DNA of 64,000 nt, taken from positions 84,822-148,821 of the forward strand of contig CAZKVR010000002.1 in assembly GCA_964556395.1 (NCBI GenBank), read 5' to 3'. The translations under genes were made by a program, and so were the position numbers. How positions within the stretch are numbered: position 1 is the first letter of the stretch; every line of letters begins with the position of its first letter. Source of the DNA: WJKR01 sp964556395 (GTDB lineage: Archaea > Nanobdellota > Nanobdellia > Woesearchaeales > WJKR01). The notes beneath the pieces were generated by a model. That model saw only the letters and a program-made list of their open reading frames with translations. It made no database searches and was not told the origin of the DNA. Shown here one piece after another: positions 24,228 to 33,600 of the stretch.

Positions 24228-25412
24228 TCAGATGGAGACCAACCCTCCGAAGAGGAGCGAGAGCAACCACGACGCGAAGAAATACACCGCGAACGTGACG
24301 AGGATGAAGATAGGCACAAGCCTCGCACCCTCCTTGACATTGCCCTTGCGGATAGTGCTGACGATGAAGGCGGAGAACATGCTGGTGAGGAAGAGGGTGG
24401 TGAGGGCGAACACCTTGAAGTCAGACTTGGAGACGGCGTCACCCGCCAGGTTGATGGAGATCGTGCCGCTGCTCGCACCGCCCTGTCCGACCTGGCCCAT
24501 GATGCTCTGGATGATCACCAACAACTGCCCTGACAATCCGAAGAGGACGGGGGCGGCGGCTATCGAGGCGAAGCCTATGAAGATGGCGTAGGTCATGACG
24601 TTGGCGGACATCTCCTGCTTGAGGATGCGCGACTCCTGGATGTTCAGGGCTATCTTGTTGAGCAGGTCCGCCATCTCGCCGCCCGACTCCATACCCTCGA
24701 TGAGGAGGCTGATGCTCCGTTTCAGCGTCTTGGAATCGTACTTGGACGAGAACCGCTGCAACGCGGTCTTGAGGTCCTCGCCCGAGATGGTCGACTTGGC
24801 GACGTCCTCGATCTCCTTGGCGAGGATGCCGAACCGCGGCCTGACCGCGAACCACAACGCCCGCTCGACCGGCATGCCCGCGCTGATGTTGGCGCTCGCC
24901 AGCTGTAGGAAGTCCGGCAACACCTCTTCGACTTGTTGGGTGCGCTTGAACACCTTGATGTCGAGGAAGACGTACAGCACCACCCATGCGATGACGAAGA
25001 GCCCTGCGAAGATGCCCGTCCACACGCCGGTGAGGAAGAGGAGCGACTTGTTCACGCCCGCGTTGTTGACCGACGCTACGATGAGGGCGAGGAGGGTGAT
25101 GCCGAGGCAGATGAGGATGACGGTGCGGAAGACGTTCTTGGTCAGCCGGGTCTCGTCGAGCTCCTCGTAGCCCGCCTTGTCCAGGTATTTCCGGAGTAGC
25201 TGCCGGTTCTTGAGGCGCTTCTTCTGGGAGCGCTTCTTCGAGGTCTTCTTAGGGGTCTTCTTCGCGAGCTTGCGCTCCGCGGCCTTCTCGTGCCGTTTGC
25301 GTCGGGCGTCGCGGCGCTTCTTCGAATGCTCCTCGTGCTTCTTGAACTCTTTCGAGAGCTTGTCCGCGTCCTTCTTGCGCTTCTCCGTCCGGTCCCGCTT
25401 GGCTCGTGTCAT
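24228..25412 (-). CDS. Type II/IV secretion F-type membrane platform protein (TadC/FlaJ-like) with basic N-terminal tail
   Basis: A 394-residue inner-membrane platform for filament assembly. The first ~72 residues are highly charged (DKLSKEFKKHEEHSKKRR, KKTPKKTSKKRSQKKR). Two helices follow, then the GspF/TadC domain: VEEVLPDFLQLASANISAGMP, ALQRFSSKYDS, SLLIEGMESGGEMADLLNKIA. Three more helices close it. Its ATG overlaps the stop of the other platform gene by four bases, so ATPase and both platforms form one operon. The long basic tail is unusual for this family and recalls the one on the ATPase. Confidence 0.88.
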   Translation of the reverse strand: MTRAKRDRTEKRKKDADKLSKEFKKHEEHSKKRRDARRKRHEKAAERKLAKKTPKKTSKKRSQKKRLKNRQLLRKYLDKAGYEELDETRLTKNVFRTVILICLGITLLALIVASVNNAGVNKSLLFLTGVWTGIFAGLFVIAWVVLYVFLDIKVFKRTQQVEEVLPDFLQLASANISAGMPVERALWFAVRPRFGILAKEIEDVAKSTISGEDLKTALQRFSSKYDSKTLKRSISLLIEGMESGGEMADLLNKIALNIQESRILKQEMSANVMTYAIFIGFASIAAAPVLFGLSGQLLVIIQSIMGQVGQGGASSGTISINLAGDAVSKSDFKVFALTTLFLTSMFSAFIVSTIRKGNVKEGARLVPIFILVTFAVYFFASWLLSLLFGGLVSI

Positions 25413-26206
25413 AGTTCCATGGGCGGCCTCATGGTCTTGATGATGCTGAGGAACATGAATTGCATGAACCCTATGAGTCCTGAGATGACGAGGAGCACCG
25501 GCAGTGATAGCTGGAACCCTATGAAGGTGGCCATGACGACGAGCATCGTCGTCCCGAGGGATGGTACGATGATGGCGGCCATCATGTAGAACATGGCGAT
25601 GGGGTTGAGCTTGCGGCCGTACTCCTTCACGGCGATCTGCTGCTCCCTCACGATCTGGTCGATGACGACGTTGAGCGAGTCGGTCACGTCGGAGCCGGTC
25701 TTGAGGCTGTTGAGCACCTGCCACAATAGTTTCCGGAAGTTCGGCGAGGGGGTGAGCATGATCGCCTCGTTGATCGCGTCCTCCATCTCCGTGCCGAGGT
25801 CGACCTTCTCGACGATCTCTGCGAAGTATTGTCCGATGGACTCGTAGTTCTTGGAGAGGTTCTTGAACGTGTCGTACAATGGCACGCCGCTCTCGAGCTC
25901 TATGAGGAGGAATCGGCCTGCGAAGATGATCTCCTGGTTGATCGCGTTGTTGAGCTTCTGTATCTTGACGTCGACGTAGCCCGCCATGTAGGCGAACAGC
26001 ATGGGGAAGAGTATGGGGAACCCTACGAGGACGTAGGGCGAGAGTACGAAGAGGTAGGCGATGATGAGGATTCCCAGGGTGAGGTAGAGTGCTGTGAAGA
26101 AGATGCGCTTGACGTACTCCTCAGGGGTTTCGGGGAGTCGTGCTTGGCGTAGCTTGAGGCCGAGGCCTGGGATGCGCCTGGCGATCTTGCGGTAGATGAC
26201 GTTCAT
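25409..26206 (-). CDS. Type II/IV secretion F-type membrane platform protein (TadB/FlaJ-like)
   Basis: A 265-residue platform protein with two helices near residues 38-80 and two at the C-terminus. In between lies the F domain: NNAINQEIIFAGRFLLIELESGVPLYDTFKNLSKNY split by family-typical hydrophobic spacing, then LLWQVLNSLKTGSDVTDSL. It is shorter than FlaJ, and with the neighbouring gene makes the TadB/TadC-type pair. It lies 7 bases after the ATPase stop and overlaps the next platform by four bases. Confidence 0.85.
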   Translation of the reverse strand: MNVIYRKIARRIPGLGLKLRQARLPETPEEYVKRIFFTALYLTLGILIIAYLFVLSPYVLVGFPILFPMLFAYMAGYVDVKIQKLNNAINQEIIFAGRFLLIELESGVPLYDTFKNLSKNYESIGQYFAEIVEKVDLGTEMEDAINEAIMLTPSPNFRKLLWQVLNSLKTGSDVTDSLNVVIDQIVREQQIAVKEYGRKLNPIAMFYMMAAIIVPSLGTTMLVVMATFIGFQLSLPVLLVISGLIGFMQFMFLSIIKTMRPPMEL

Positions 26207-26213
26207 GGGAGCC

Positions 26214-27980
26214 TCACTGCTCGTCCTCGAGTGTCTTGCCGGCCTTGACGTGGTCCATCAGGTTGTCCTTGTCGGTGTAGTACTCGGCGATGACGCGCCC
26301 CACCCCGTCGACGGAGGTGATGTCGTGGTCGTTCATGTACTTGAGGACTCGTTCCTTCTCCTTGAGGTCCTTCTTGATCTCGGCGTCGGTCATGCCGGTG
26401 TAGAGCTTGAGGGTTGCGAAGAGCTGCTTGCTCTTGTTCTTCCACACGAGCCGGTCCTTGGCGTTGTCGTATTGTAGGAGGACGTTTGGTGACGCGTCGG
26501 GGAGTATCTCGGCGACTTGGAACGTCCTGCGCGTCCCGCTACGCCTGTTCCTGAACTGTACGATGACGAGGCTGATGGCGGGGAGCATGATCTTGGGCAC
26601 GCTGATCGGCGGGTTGGTCAGCCGTTCCACGGCTTCCTGCGCGTTGTTGGCGTGGAACGTGGCGTAGACGGAGTGGCCTGTGTGGATGGCCTCGAAGAGC
26701 GTTTCGGCTTCCCGCTTGCGCCTGACTTCGCCGACGAGTATGCGGTCGGGCCTCATCCTGAGGCTGTTGACGAGGAGGTCTCCCATGCTGACCTCGCCCT
26801 TGCCTTCGGCGTTGGGCAGCCTCGTGTTCATGGGCACCCAGTGGAGGAAGCTCGGCAGCCGTATCTCTCTCGTGTCCTCGATGCTGATGACGCGCTGGTT
26901 GGGGGGGAAGAAGTTGGCCAGCACGTTGAGGGCTGACGTCTTTCCTGACGCCGTCCCTCCGGCTATGACCGCGCTCATCTCGTATTGCATGGCGAGCCAG
27001 ATGAGGGCTGCGGCTTCCGCGCTGAGCGTCTTGCTCCTGACGAACTTGGTGATCGTCCAGGGGTCTCGTGAGAACTTCCTGATGGTGATGGTGTTGCCGG
27101 CCGTGCTGATGGGGGAGATGGTCGCGTTGACGCGGTCCCCTTCGTCGAGGTGGGCGTCTAGCAAGGGGTCGAGGACTGTTATCTGCCTGCCGACTTTCCG
27201 TCCGATGATGGAGGCGTAGTGTTTTATCTGCTCCTCGTCCCTGAGGATGACATTGGTCTTGAGCCAGCCGTGCCGTTTGTGGTACACCCAGACTGGTTCT
27301 TCGGCCTGGTTGATGACGATCTCTTCGAGGAGGATGTCGTTCATGAGGAATTCGACGCTGCCGAGTCCGAGGGCTTTGGCGTTGAGGTAGCTCTTGAGGA
27401 ATCCTTGGGTCTCTTCGTCCGTGTCCGGGAAGTACTTGTCGATGAGCATCGAGATGTATTCCTTGAACTTGTCCTCGACGACCGTCGATTTCTTGCTGTC
27501 CGTGAGGTCTGCGAGTCCGAGGCTGACCTCTTTGATGAGCTGCTGCCTGATCTTCTCGAGGATGTGTTCCGTCGTCCTGCTGATGCTCGAGATGGCGACG
27601 TCGTAGATGGGTACGAACTCTCCGGGGACGCGTTTGACGGTGATGGTGATGGGGATGTCGCCGCTCTTGAACTCGTACTGGTCGAGCTGTTCTTGGCGCT
27701 TGGTCTGGGGTTTCTTCTTGGGCGCCTTGCTGGCGGATGGCTTGGGGGTTTTCTTCGCGTCCTTGGGCTTCTTGCTCGTGGAGGCCTTCTTCGGGCGCGT
27801 TGTCTTGCGGGCGGTCTTCTTAGGTGTGGTTTTCTTCGTCGTCTTCTTACGGGGCCTGCCGGGGCCTCTCTTCCTCGTCGTGGCTGCAGGTCTGGAGGGT
27901 TTCTTCCTGCCGCCCCGGGCTTTCTTCCTCGTCGGGCGTCGCGCCGCTGCCTTCTTGCGAGAAGTCTTCTTGGTTGCCAC
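26214..27980 (-). CDS. Filament/secretion ATPase (CpaF/FlaI type) with a lysine-rich AT-hook N-terminal tail
   Basis: A 588-residue motor ATPase. Residues ~105-588 are the VirB11/FlaI family core: an N-terminal domain with WVYHKRHGWL, Walker A GGTASGKTSA near residue 338, Asp box and Walker B RPDRILVGEVRR, and GHSVYATFHANN. Residues 1-~105 are a lysine/alanine/proline tail like histone H1, with an AT-hook core RGPGRPRKK (residues 38-46). AT-hooks bind the DNA minor groove, so the motor may touch DNA. The tail is in frame with no break. TTTTATAAAG (about 28024-28033) is the promoter of the ATPase-platform operon. Confidence 0.92.
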   Translation of the reverse strand: MATKKTSRKKAAARRPTRKKARGGRKKPSRPAATTRKRGPGRPRKKTTKKTTPKKTARKTTRPKKASTSKKPKDAKKTPKPSASKAPKKKPQTKRQEQLDQYEFKSGDIPITITVKRVPGEFVPIYDVAISSISRTTEHILEKIRQQLIKEVSLGLADLTDSKKSTVVEDKFKEYISMLIDKYFPDTDEETQGFLKSYLNAKALGLGSVEFLMNDILLEEIVINQAEEPVWVYHKRHGWLKTNVILRDEEQIKHYASIIGRKVGRQITVLDPLLDAHLDEGDRVNATISPISTAGNTITIRKFSRDPWTITKFVRSKTLSAEAAALIWLAMQYEMSAVIAGGTASGKTSALNVLANFFPPNQRVISIEDTREIRLPSFLHWVPMNTRLPNAEGKGEVSMGDLLVNSLRMRPDRILVGEVRRKREAETLFEAIHTGHSVYATFHANNAQEAVERLTNPPISVPKIMLPAISLVIVQFRNRRSGTRRTFQVAEILPDASPNVLLQYDNAKDRLVWKNKSKQLFATLKLYTGMTDAEIKKDLKEKERVLKYMNDHDITSVDGVGRVIAEYYTDKDNLMDHVKAGKTLEDEQ

Positions 27981-28045
27981 TTGGTATACCCACCCCTTCT
28001 ACGGTTTTCCCAGGCAACCGGCACTTTATAAAAGTTGTGTTTTGT

Positions 28046-29194
28046 TCAGCCTTTGATGAGCTTGGTGAGGCGTTTGATCTCGTCCTTGAGCCCTGCCTTG
28101 TGGTTCTCGACCTTCTTGTATTCTTTCTCCAGCTCGGCCATCTGCTTCTTGACCGTCTCGTCCTTGTTGATGGCGTTGAACGCTTGGGCCTTCTTCATGA
28201 GCTGGTCGTACTCCTTCTTGAGGTTCTCCTTCTTCTTCTCGATGTCCTTGAGGAGTTTTTCCGCGTTGGATTTCTTGTCGAAGAACTTCTTGAGGTCCTT
28301 GTACACCTTCTTCTTCTGCCCCTTGTAGGAGTCGATCTCCTGCTTCTTCTTCTTGAGCTTCTCGAGGATCTGCTCTTGCAGGTTGACTATCTTGCTGCTG
28401 TGGTCCTCGCTGAGCTTGATGAGCGGGAGTATGGCCTGGTGCTTCTTGTGCTTGAGGCGTTGCTCGACCTGGTCGACGAACTCTTCGAGCTTCTGGACGT
28501 TGTTCTCGGAGACGTCGAGGTCTTTCTCCTCCTTGCGGATAGTGGTTTTCATGTCGTTGACGAGCTTGTTGAGGTCCTTGACGCGCTTCTCGAGCGCCCG
28601 CTCCTTCTCTTCCATGCTCTTGATGGATTCGCGGTCCTTCTGGACCTTGTATTTCTCCTGTTCGACCTGGGCTACCATCTCGCGGTAGCGTCGCTCCTCG
28701 GCCTTGATCTCATGGTGGGACTGGTCCATGAGCTTCTGGTACTCGGCTTTCTGCTTCTTGATGTCCTTGTCGATGTTGTCCTTGAGCTTCTCGTAGTATT
28801 CGAGCTCTTCGAAGTCTTTCCGGACCGAGTTGATTTCGCCGCCTATCTCGCCCTTGAGGTCCTTGAACTCCTTCTTCATCTTCTCGAAGCCGGCTGTGTC
28901 CTTGTCGAGGCTCTGGAGGGTGGTCTCGACTTTCCGGAGGAATGAGTCCTTCTTGTTCGTGTACTCCTTCGTCTTCTTCTGGACTTCGGACTTGGTGAGC
29001 TTGCGCTCGACGAGCCAGACCTTGGACAGGCTGTACTCCATGCTGATGAGCCCGTCCTGTTCCAAGAAATCAGCCCATTCCTGTACGAGCACCTTGCTGA
29101 CGCCGAGCTTCTTCGCCGCGTCCTCGAGGCTGATCCTCTTCTTCTCCTCGATGAGGCTGACGAGCTTGTCCACGCCCGTCTCGATGTCTTTCAT
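28046..29194 (-). CDS. Winged-helix plus long coiled-coil protein of the filament locus
   Basis: A 382-residue soluble protein. The first ~65 residues look like a winged helix (SLEDAAKKLGVSKVLVQEWADFLEQDGLISMEY). The remaining ~310 residues are nearly unbroken heptad-rich coiled coil dominated by Lys, Glu and Leu. It overlaps the DUF192 gene by four bases and lies 65 bases before the ATPase, which has its own promoter. Its place beside filament genes suggests a cytoplasmic scaffold or regulator, but I cannot name a family with confidence. Confidence 0.78.
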   Translation of the reverse strand: MKDIETGVDKLVSLIEEKKRISLEDAAKKLGVSKVLVQEWADFLEQDGLISMEYSLSKVWLVERKLTKSEVQKKTKEYTNKKDSFLRKVETTLQSLDKDTAGFEKMKKEFKDLKGEIGGEINSVRKDFEELEYYEKLKDNIDKDIKKQKAEYQKLMDQSHHEIKAEERRYREMVAQVEQEKYKVQKDRESIKSMEEKERALEKRVKDLNKLVNDMKTTIRKEEKDLDVSENNVQKLEEFVDQVEQRLKHKKHQAILPLIKLSEDHSSKIVNLQEQILEKLKKKKQEIDSYKGQKKKVYKDLKKFFDKKSNAEKLLKDIEKKKENLKKEYDQLMKKAQAFNAINKDETVKKQMAELEKEYKKVENHKAGLKDEIKRLTKLIKG

Positions 29195-29634
29195 ACCTTC
29201 CTGCTGCGGCTCTGCTGTTTAAATATCTTTCGGGGGAGGCTGAGCGTGTCGCCCGTCCTGACGCCTTTGGCGGCTCCTCGAGGCAGTTCTATGAAGAGTT
29301 CTGCTTCCTGTCGGGCCTTGTAGTTCTTGAACGGCCTGAAGCCCCGCTTGACGTCCTTGATGACGAGTCCTTTCGAGGTGTGGTCGCAGAACACGACGTC
29401 GATGGCTTCGGGGACGAACCACATGTGGAGCCTGAACCGCCGCTTGCGGGGCAGGGGGAAGACCAGTCCTGTCTTGGGCGGCAGCCTGCGTCCGATGAGG
29501 CCTAGCCCTTGTTGGAGGGGGTTGTTGGCGGCCATGAGGCTTTCCGCGAGGGGCTTGCCGGTCCGGTCGTGGGTGAGCGTGCACGGGGCTGGTGTGCGGA
29601 AGCGGAGGCTGCGGAAGGGTCGTGTCGTTGCCAT
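29191..29634 (-). CDS. DUF192 family protein
   Basis: A 147-residue protein. The DUF192 (COG1430) signature appears as QQGLGLIGRRLPPKTGLVFPL, LHMWFVPEAIDVVFCD and the C-terminal LFIELPRGAAKGVRTGDTL. These replace the family's usual GLM and MWMKNTxxPLD core with close variants. The family is a small beta domain of unknown role, often exported in bacteria; here there is no clear signal peptide. The stop overlaps the coiled-coil gene start by four bases. Confidence 0.82.
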   Translation of the reverse strand: MATTRPFRSLRFRTPAPCTLTHDRTGKPLAESLMAANNPLQQGLGLIGRRLPPKTGLVFPLPRKRRFRLHMWFVPEAIDVVFCDHTSKGLVIKDVKRGFRPFKNYKARQEAELFIELPRGAAKGVRTGDTLSLPRKIFKQQSRSRKV

Positions 29635-29678
29635 GCCTTGCTCCTTCTCAGGGGTTGTTTATATGCTTTGTCGCTTTT

Positions 29679-30659
29679 CTAGCCGCAACTCGTCGATGAG
29701 AGCGTGTCGAGTTCGTAGTCGTCCATGTGGTCCTGGTCGAGCCTGAACCAGTCGGGCGTGTAGCTCATGCCTTGGATGTCGCACCGGTCGGTCGAGTTGT
29801 CGGGGCTGCTTGAGAAGTAGATGTGGTCGACGACGCTCCGGTCGGTGTGGACGACGACTCCCTGGTCTGAGAGGGCTGGGAGGTAGACGAGGCTTTCGAT
29901 GCCGTGCTCGTCCGCCGCCAGGTCTCCGGTGAACCGTTGTAGGAAGCTCGGCGCCTCGTCGGTCGTCCGGTAGTATGATCCTTCCGTGAATTCTCGTAGG
30001 ACTGCGGTGTCGTTGTTCGTGTCGTTCACGTAACCCGTCGGGGGGAGCGTGTGGTTGGTGATGGTGTTTGGTACCCGGCCGTTGGTGTTGACCGTGTACA
30101 ACGGGTCTTTCAGGCCTGTGATGGGGACGTCGGTGGTGAAGTTCTTCGTGTACTCCCACCACGCCGCTCCGCGCTCGTCGGTGATGGTGAAGTTTCCTTG
30201 GAACCGTACTTGGACGACCCAGGGCTTCGCTTGTGACAGCCGTACGCGGGCGACGGTGGCGTTGACGTCGATGCCGACCTGGCTTGCTTGGAGGTCCACC
30301 CGTTGGAGGTAGTCGTTGAAGCTGGCGTTGTCGAGGACTGGGAAGGAGGTGCCGTTGTAGCCGCCGGTGAGGAATGCTTGCCTGAAAGCCTCTTCCATGG
30401 CGCTCTGGTTGTCGAAGAAGGCTCCTCGTTGCGAGAGGTGTTCTTCCATGCCGAGGAGTGCCCGGTAGCCTGAGATGTACGCTGCGCGGTCGAGGTCGTG
30501 GTGGAGGTCTCCTATGAAGCTGTTCATCGTCCCGACGCGGGCGGCGGTGGCTTCGTGGTGGTCCTCGTGGTCGTATCCTTCTTGGGTGAGGTAGACGGTG
30601 CCGAGGAGCGTGACGAAGATGAGTGATAGGAGTAGGTATGCGACTCCTTTCTTCCTCAT
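29679..30659 (-). CDS. Secreted or filament-associated protein with N-terminal anchor helix
   Basis: A 326-residue protein beginning MRKKGVAYLLLSLIFVTLLG, a basic start and one hydrophobic helix, followed by a long extracellular region with many Asn-x-Ser/Thr glycosylation sites (NGTS, NASF, NATV, NNDT, NSTD) and two late cysteines (DRCDIQG, SSTSCG). No catalytic domain is seen. ATG 30659 overlaps the TGA of the giant VWA gene, with GGAGGT six bases upstream; an ATG two codons earlier is possible. It is the last gene of a five-gene cluster of pilin-like proteins, so I infer a minor filament component. Confidence 0.78.
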   Translation of the reverse strand: MRKKGVAYLLLSLIFVTLLGTVYLTQEGYDHEDHHEATAARVGTMNSFIGDLHHDLDRAAYISGYRALLGMEEHLSQRGAFFDNQSAMEEAFRQAFLTGGYNGTSFPVLDNASFNDYLQRVDLQASQVGIDVNATVARVRLSQAKPWVVQVRFQGNFTITDERGAAWWEYTKNFTTDVPITGLKDPLYTVNTNGRVPNTITNHTLPPTGYVNDTNNDTAVLREFTEGSYYRTTDEAPSFLQRFTGDLAADEHGIESLVYLPALSDQGVVVHTDRSVVDHIYFSSSPDNSTDRCDIQGMSYTPDWFRLDQDHMDDYELDTLSSTSCG

Positions 30660-33600
30660 TGCCATACCTCCACCTCCATGACTGCGGGTCCCCACAGGTA
30701 GGGGACGTCGCTGATGATCGAGACTATGATCTCGAGGTCTTCGGCGGCGAGGTTGACGAACACTTCTCCGTCGTCGTCGAAGTCTAGTTGTGAGAGGAGG
30801 TCGTACACCGCGATGTCGTACGCGTCGGTCTCGTACGGGCTTCGTTCGTGCGAGGCTGCGGTGTAGTTGCACGTCTTGGTGCCGGTGTAGGTGTCGGGTA
30901 TGGTGAAGGTCTGGGTTGCTCCGTCTTCGAAGTCTATCGTCCAGGTGCAGCCTTCGGCGGTTTCGACGACGTTCGACCTGGCAGTGGTGGAGTTGACGAA
31001 GCCGGTGTAGATGAGCGTGTTGTTCTCGGAGCAGCCGGTCGTGTTGTCCTTGTCGTCGCCGGTCTGGATGGTGAGCTCGTGCTGTCCTGGTGTGAGCAGT
31101 GTCGGGGGGATGTTGACGTTGTAGGGGTCTCCTAGCTGGGTGTAGTTGTCTGCGAACCGGCTGAGGTTGAACACTTCGTGGCCGTCGACGTTGACGTGGG
31201 CTGTCCAGTGCTCTCCGGAGTAGGAGGTGGCTTTGGCGTCGGTGACGCGGAGCCCTTGCGGGATGGTGACGTCGGCGGTGCAGTTCTCGAGTTGCGGGGT
31301 CTGGAAGACTAGTTCTATCTCGTTCGGGTTGGGCGGCGTGACTTCTTGGCTGTGGGTGGCTGTGATCTTGGAGTCTCCGTACAGCGTTGATGAGAGCGGG
31401 TCTCCTTCTTCGACGAGGATTGATTGCGATTGCCGTGTGATGTCTAGGATGTTGAGGACGACGTCGTCGTAGAACCCTCGTAGTTCGCTGGCGTTGTTGC
31501 TCGTCCGGTACAGGCCGTTGCCGCAGAGCGCCATGGCTTCTAGCGGCGGCTCGTTCGCTCCGTAGCCGAACCCGACTGCGTAGACCATGATGCCGTACTC
31601 GGTGGCGGCGTCGCATGCCGCTTGGACGGCGTCGTCGGATGCGGTGTCGGCTTGGCCGTCTCCGTCGAGGTCCGGCGTCCATCCTTGCCGGCTGCATCCG
31701 TAGGTGGCTTCGCCGTCGGTCATGACCATCATCGCCTTGTCTTTCGAGTCGTTGACGCCTATGAGTTCGAGGTCGAACCGTGCTGAGAGCTTGTCGTTCT
31801 CCAGCTCGGCTGCGATGACGTTGTCGCCGGCCTTGAAGTATGTTCCCGGGATGCTCGTTTCGGTCTGGTCCCAGTACGTGCCGTCTCCTTCGCGGTTCCC
31901 GTCGATGACCTTGTTGCCGTTCACCCAGACCTTGGCGCGGTCGTCGGCGAGGAGGTTGAGGACTCCGCGTCTGATGTTGTCGGGGTCGTCGATGGTGACG
32001 TGCTTCCTGAAGTAGTACTCGTCTGTGCGGTTGGTGATGGCGAGTAGTATGTTGTCGTACATGAAGGATCCTCGTTCCGTGCTCGTGCTTCGTCGGAGCT
32101 TTCCGCCTAGTTCGAGGTAGTATACTCCGGGCCCTTCGATCCACTCGCTCAGGTCTTGCACGTGGTGTCCGTGGGCTTCGACGTTCGGGTTTTCCCCGGC
32201 GTATATCTCTGGGGTGTCGTCTGTCTGCCAGTGGTCGTCGTCTTGTTGGCTTCCGAGGTAGTGTTGCCCGGTGTAGGGTGACGTCCACCTGCCTTTGAGC
32301 CAGACCTGGTCGTCCCACCATTCGAAGTAGTTGGCGTAGTCGTCCCACCAGTATTCGAGGCTGAGCCTGGCGGTGCCGTTGCTGGTGAGGGTGTCGTATT
32401 GCTCTTGTGTTATGTTGACGGTGACGGCCATGGCGCCGCTCGTGTCGTCGCCGTTGGTGCTGGGGACTCTCATGTGCATCCTTTCGTTCCACACGCCGTA
32501 CCAGTCGAAGCCGCTGGTGTAGTCGAAGGTGCCGCCGCTCCAGTCCCAGCCGTCGTTCGGGGCTGTGGGTCCGTACGTGTTGGCCGTGCTGTTCAGCCCG
32601 CTTCGGAAGTCTAGTTCTGGGGTGTCCTCGTCGGCTTCTAGTTCCCAGAGGTCTGCGATGTTCTCGTCTCCGATGAGGTCGCTGCCGATGTCGGTGTCTA
32701 TGGGCGTCCCTCCGTCTCCGGCGTCGTGTCCGAGGACCGCTTGTCCTTCTGGCCAGTCGTTGTCGAGGCTGTAGTCTGGGTGGTGCCAGCTCCGGTTCTG
32801 GCTGTCGTCGGGCGGTTCTCCTTGGAAGCTGTTGTTGTACAGCCAGGTGCCTTGCCTGGTGATGTAGATCGTCCTTTCGAGGCTTGCGCTGAGCATGTCG
32901 GCGGCCGAGTTGATGCCGCAGCAGATGCACGTGCCTCCGTAGGCTTCGTAGCCGGTGGTGGGGTCTGAGGTCCCTATCTCGTCGTCGACGCTGTGGAGGT
33001 CTGTGGTGAGGCCGAGGGTGCTGTCAGTGCTTGATTCGTAGCTGACGAGTCCTACTTGGTTTCCGGTGACGTTGAGTATCCCTGCTGCGAAGTCCTTGTC
33101 GAGGCATTTGGCGACCGATAATCGTTGGGTTGAGGGGTCGTTGATGTGGTTGTCGTCGCAGTTGCGTCGTTCTCCGGCGCTGCTGTGGGTGAAGTTCCAG
33201 TCCATGCTTCCTGACACGTCGGTGATGAGTGCTACGTCGGCGTTGCCGACGTATTCCGTGCTGTACGTGAGGTTCTCGAATCCTAGGCGTAGGGGTATGG
33301 TGGTGTGGCTGAACTTGGTGTAGTTGATGATGCTTGTGAGCTCGTCGTCGTCCAGCTGTATGTTGACGTCGCCGGTGCTGTTCGTGTCCGTGTAGACCGT
33401 CGTGTTGCCGAGGGTGAGGTAGAGGGTGTTGTTCGTCGTGTGGGTGTGGTTTGCGAGGTAGTGGAGGTCTATCGTGAGGTTCTCGAGTTCTCCGGGTACG
33501 TGGAAGGCGTCGAACACGTTGATGATGCCTTTGATTTCTGGGAAGTGGTATGTCGTGGTGCTGTAGTCCTTGGCTTGTTGGAACTCGTCGGTCTCGTAGT

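Noticed and set aside
27824..28945. A 373-codon plus-strand frame opposite the ATPase tail and coiled-coil gene.
   Set aside because: It is Leu/Val/Asp-rich, the expected antisense reading of Lys/Glu-rich coiled coil, without start signals or family motifs.
29679..32930. A very long open frame (over 1000 codons) on the minus strand, in a frame different from the VWA gene.
   Set aside because: Its sequence is Arg/His/Gln-rich, the usual translation of a GC-rich gene in a shifted frame. Only the last ~326 codons, which form the gene at 29679-30659, look like a real protein.
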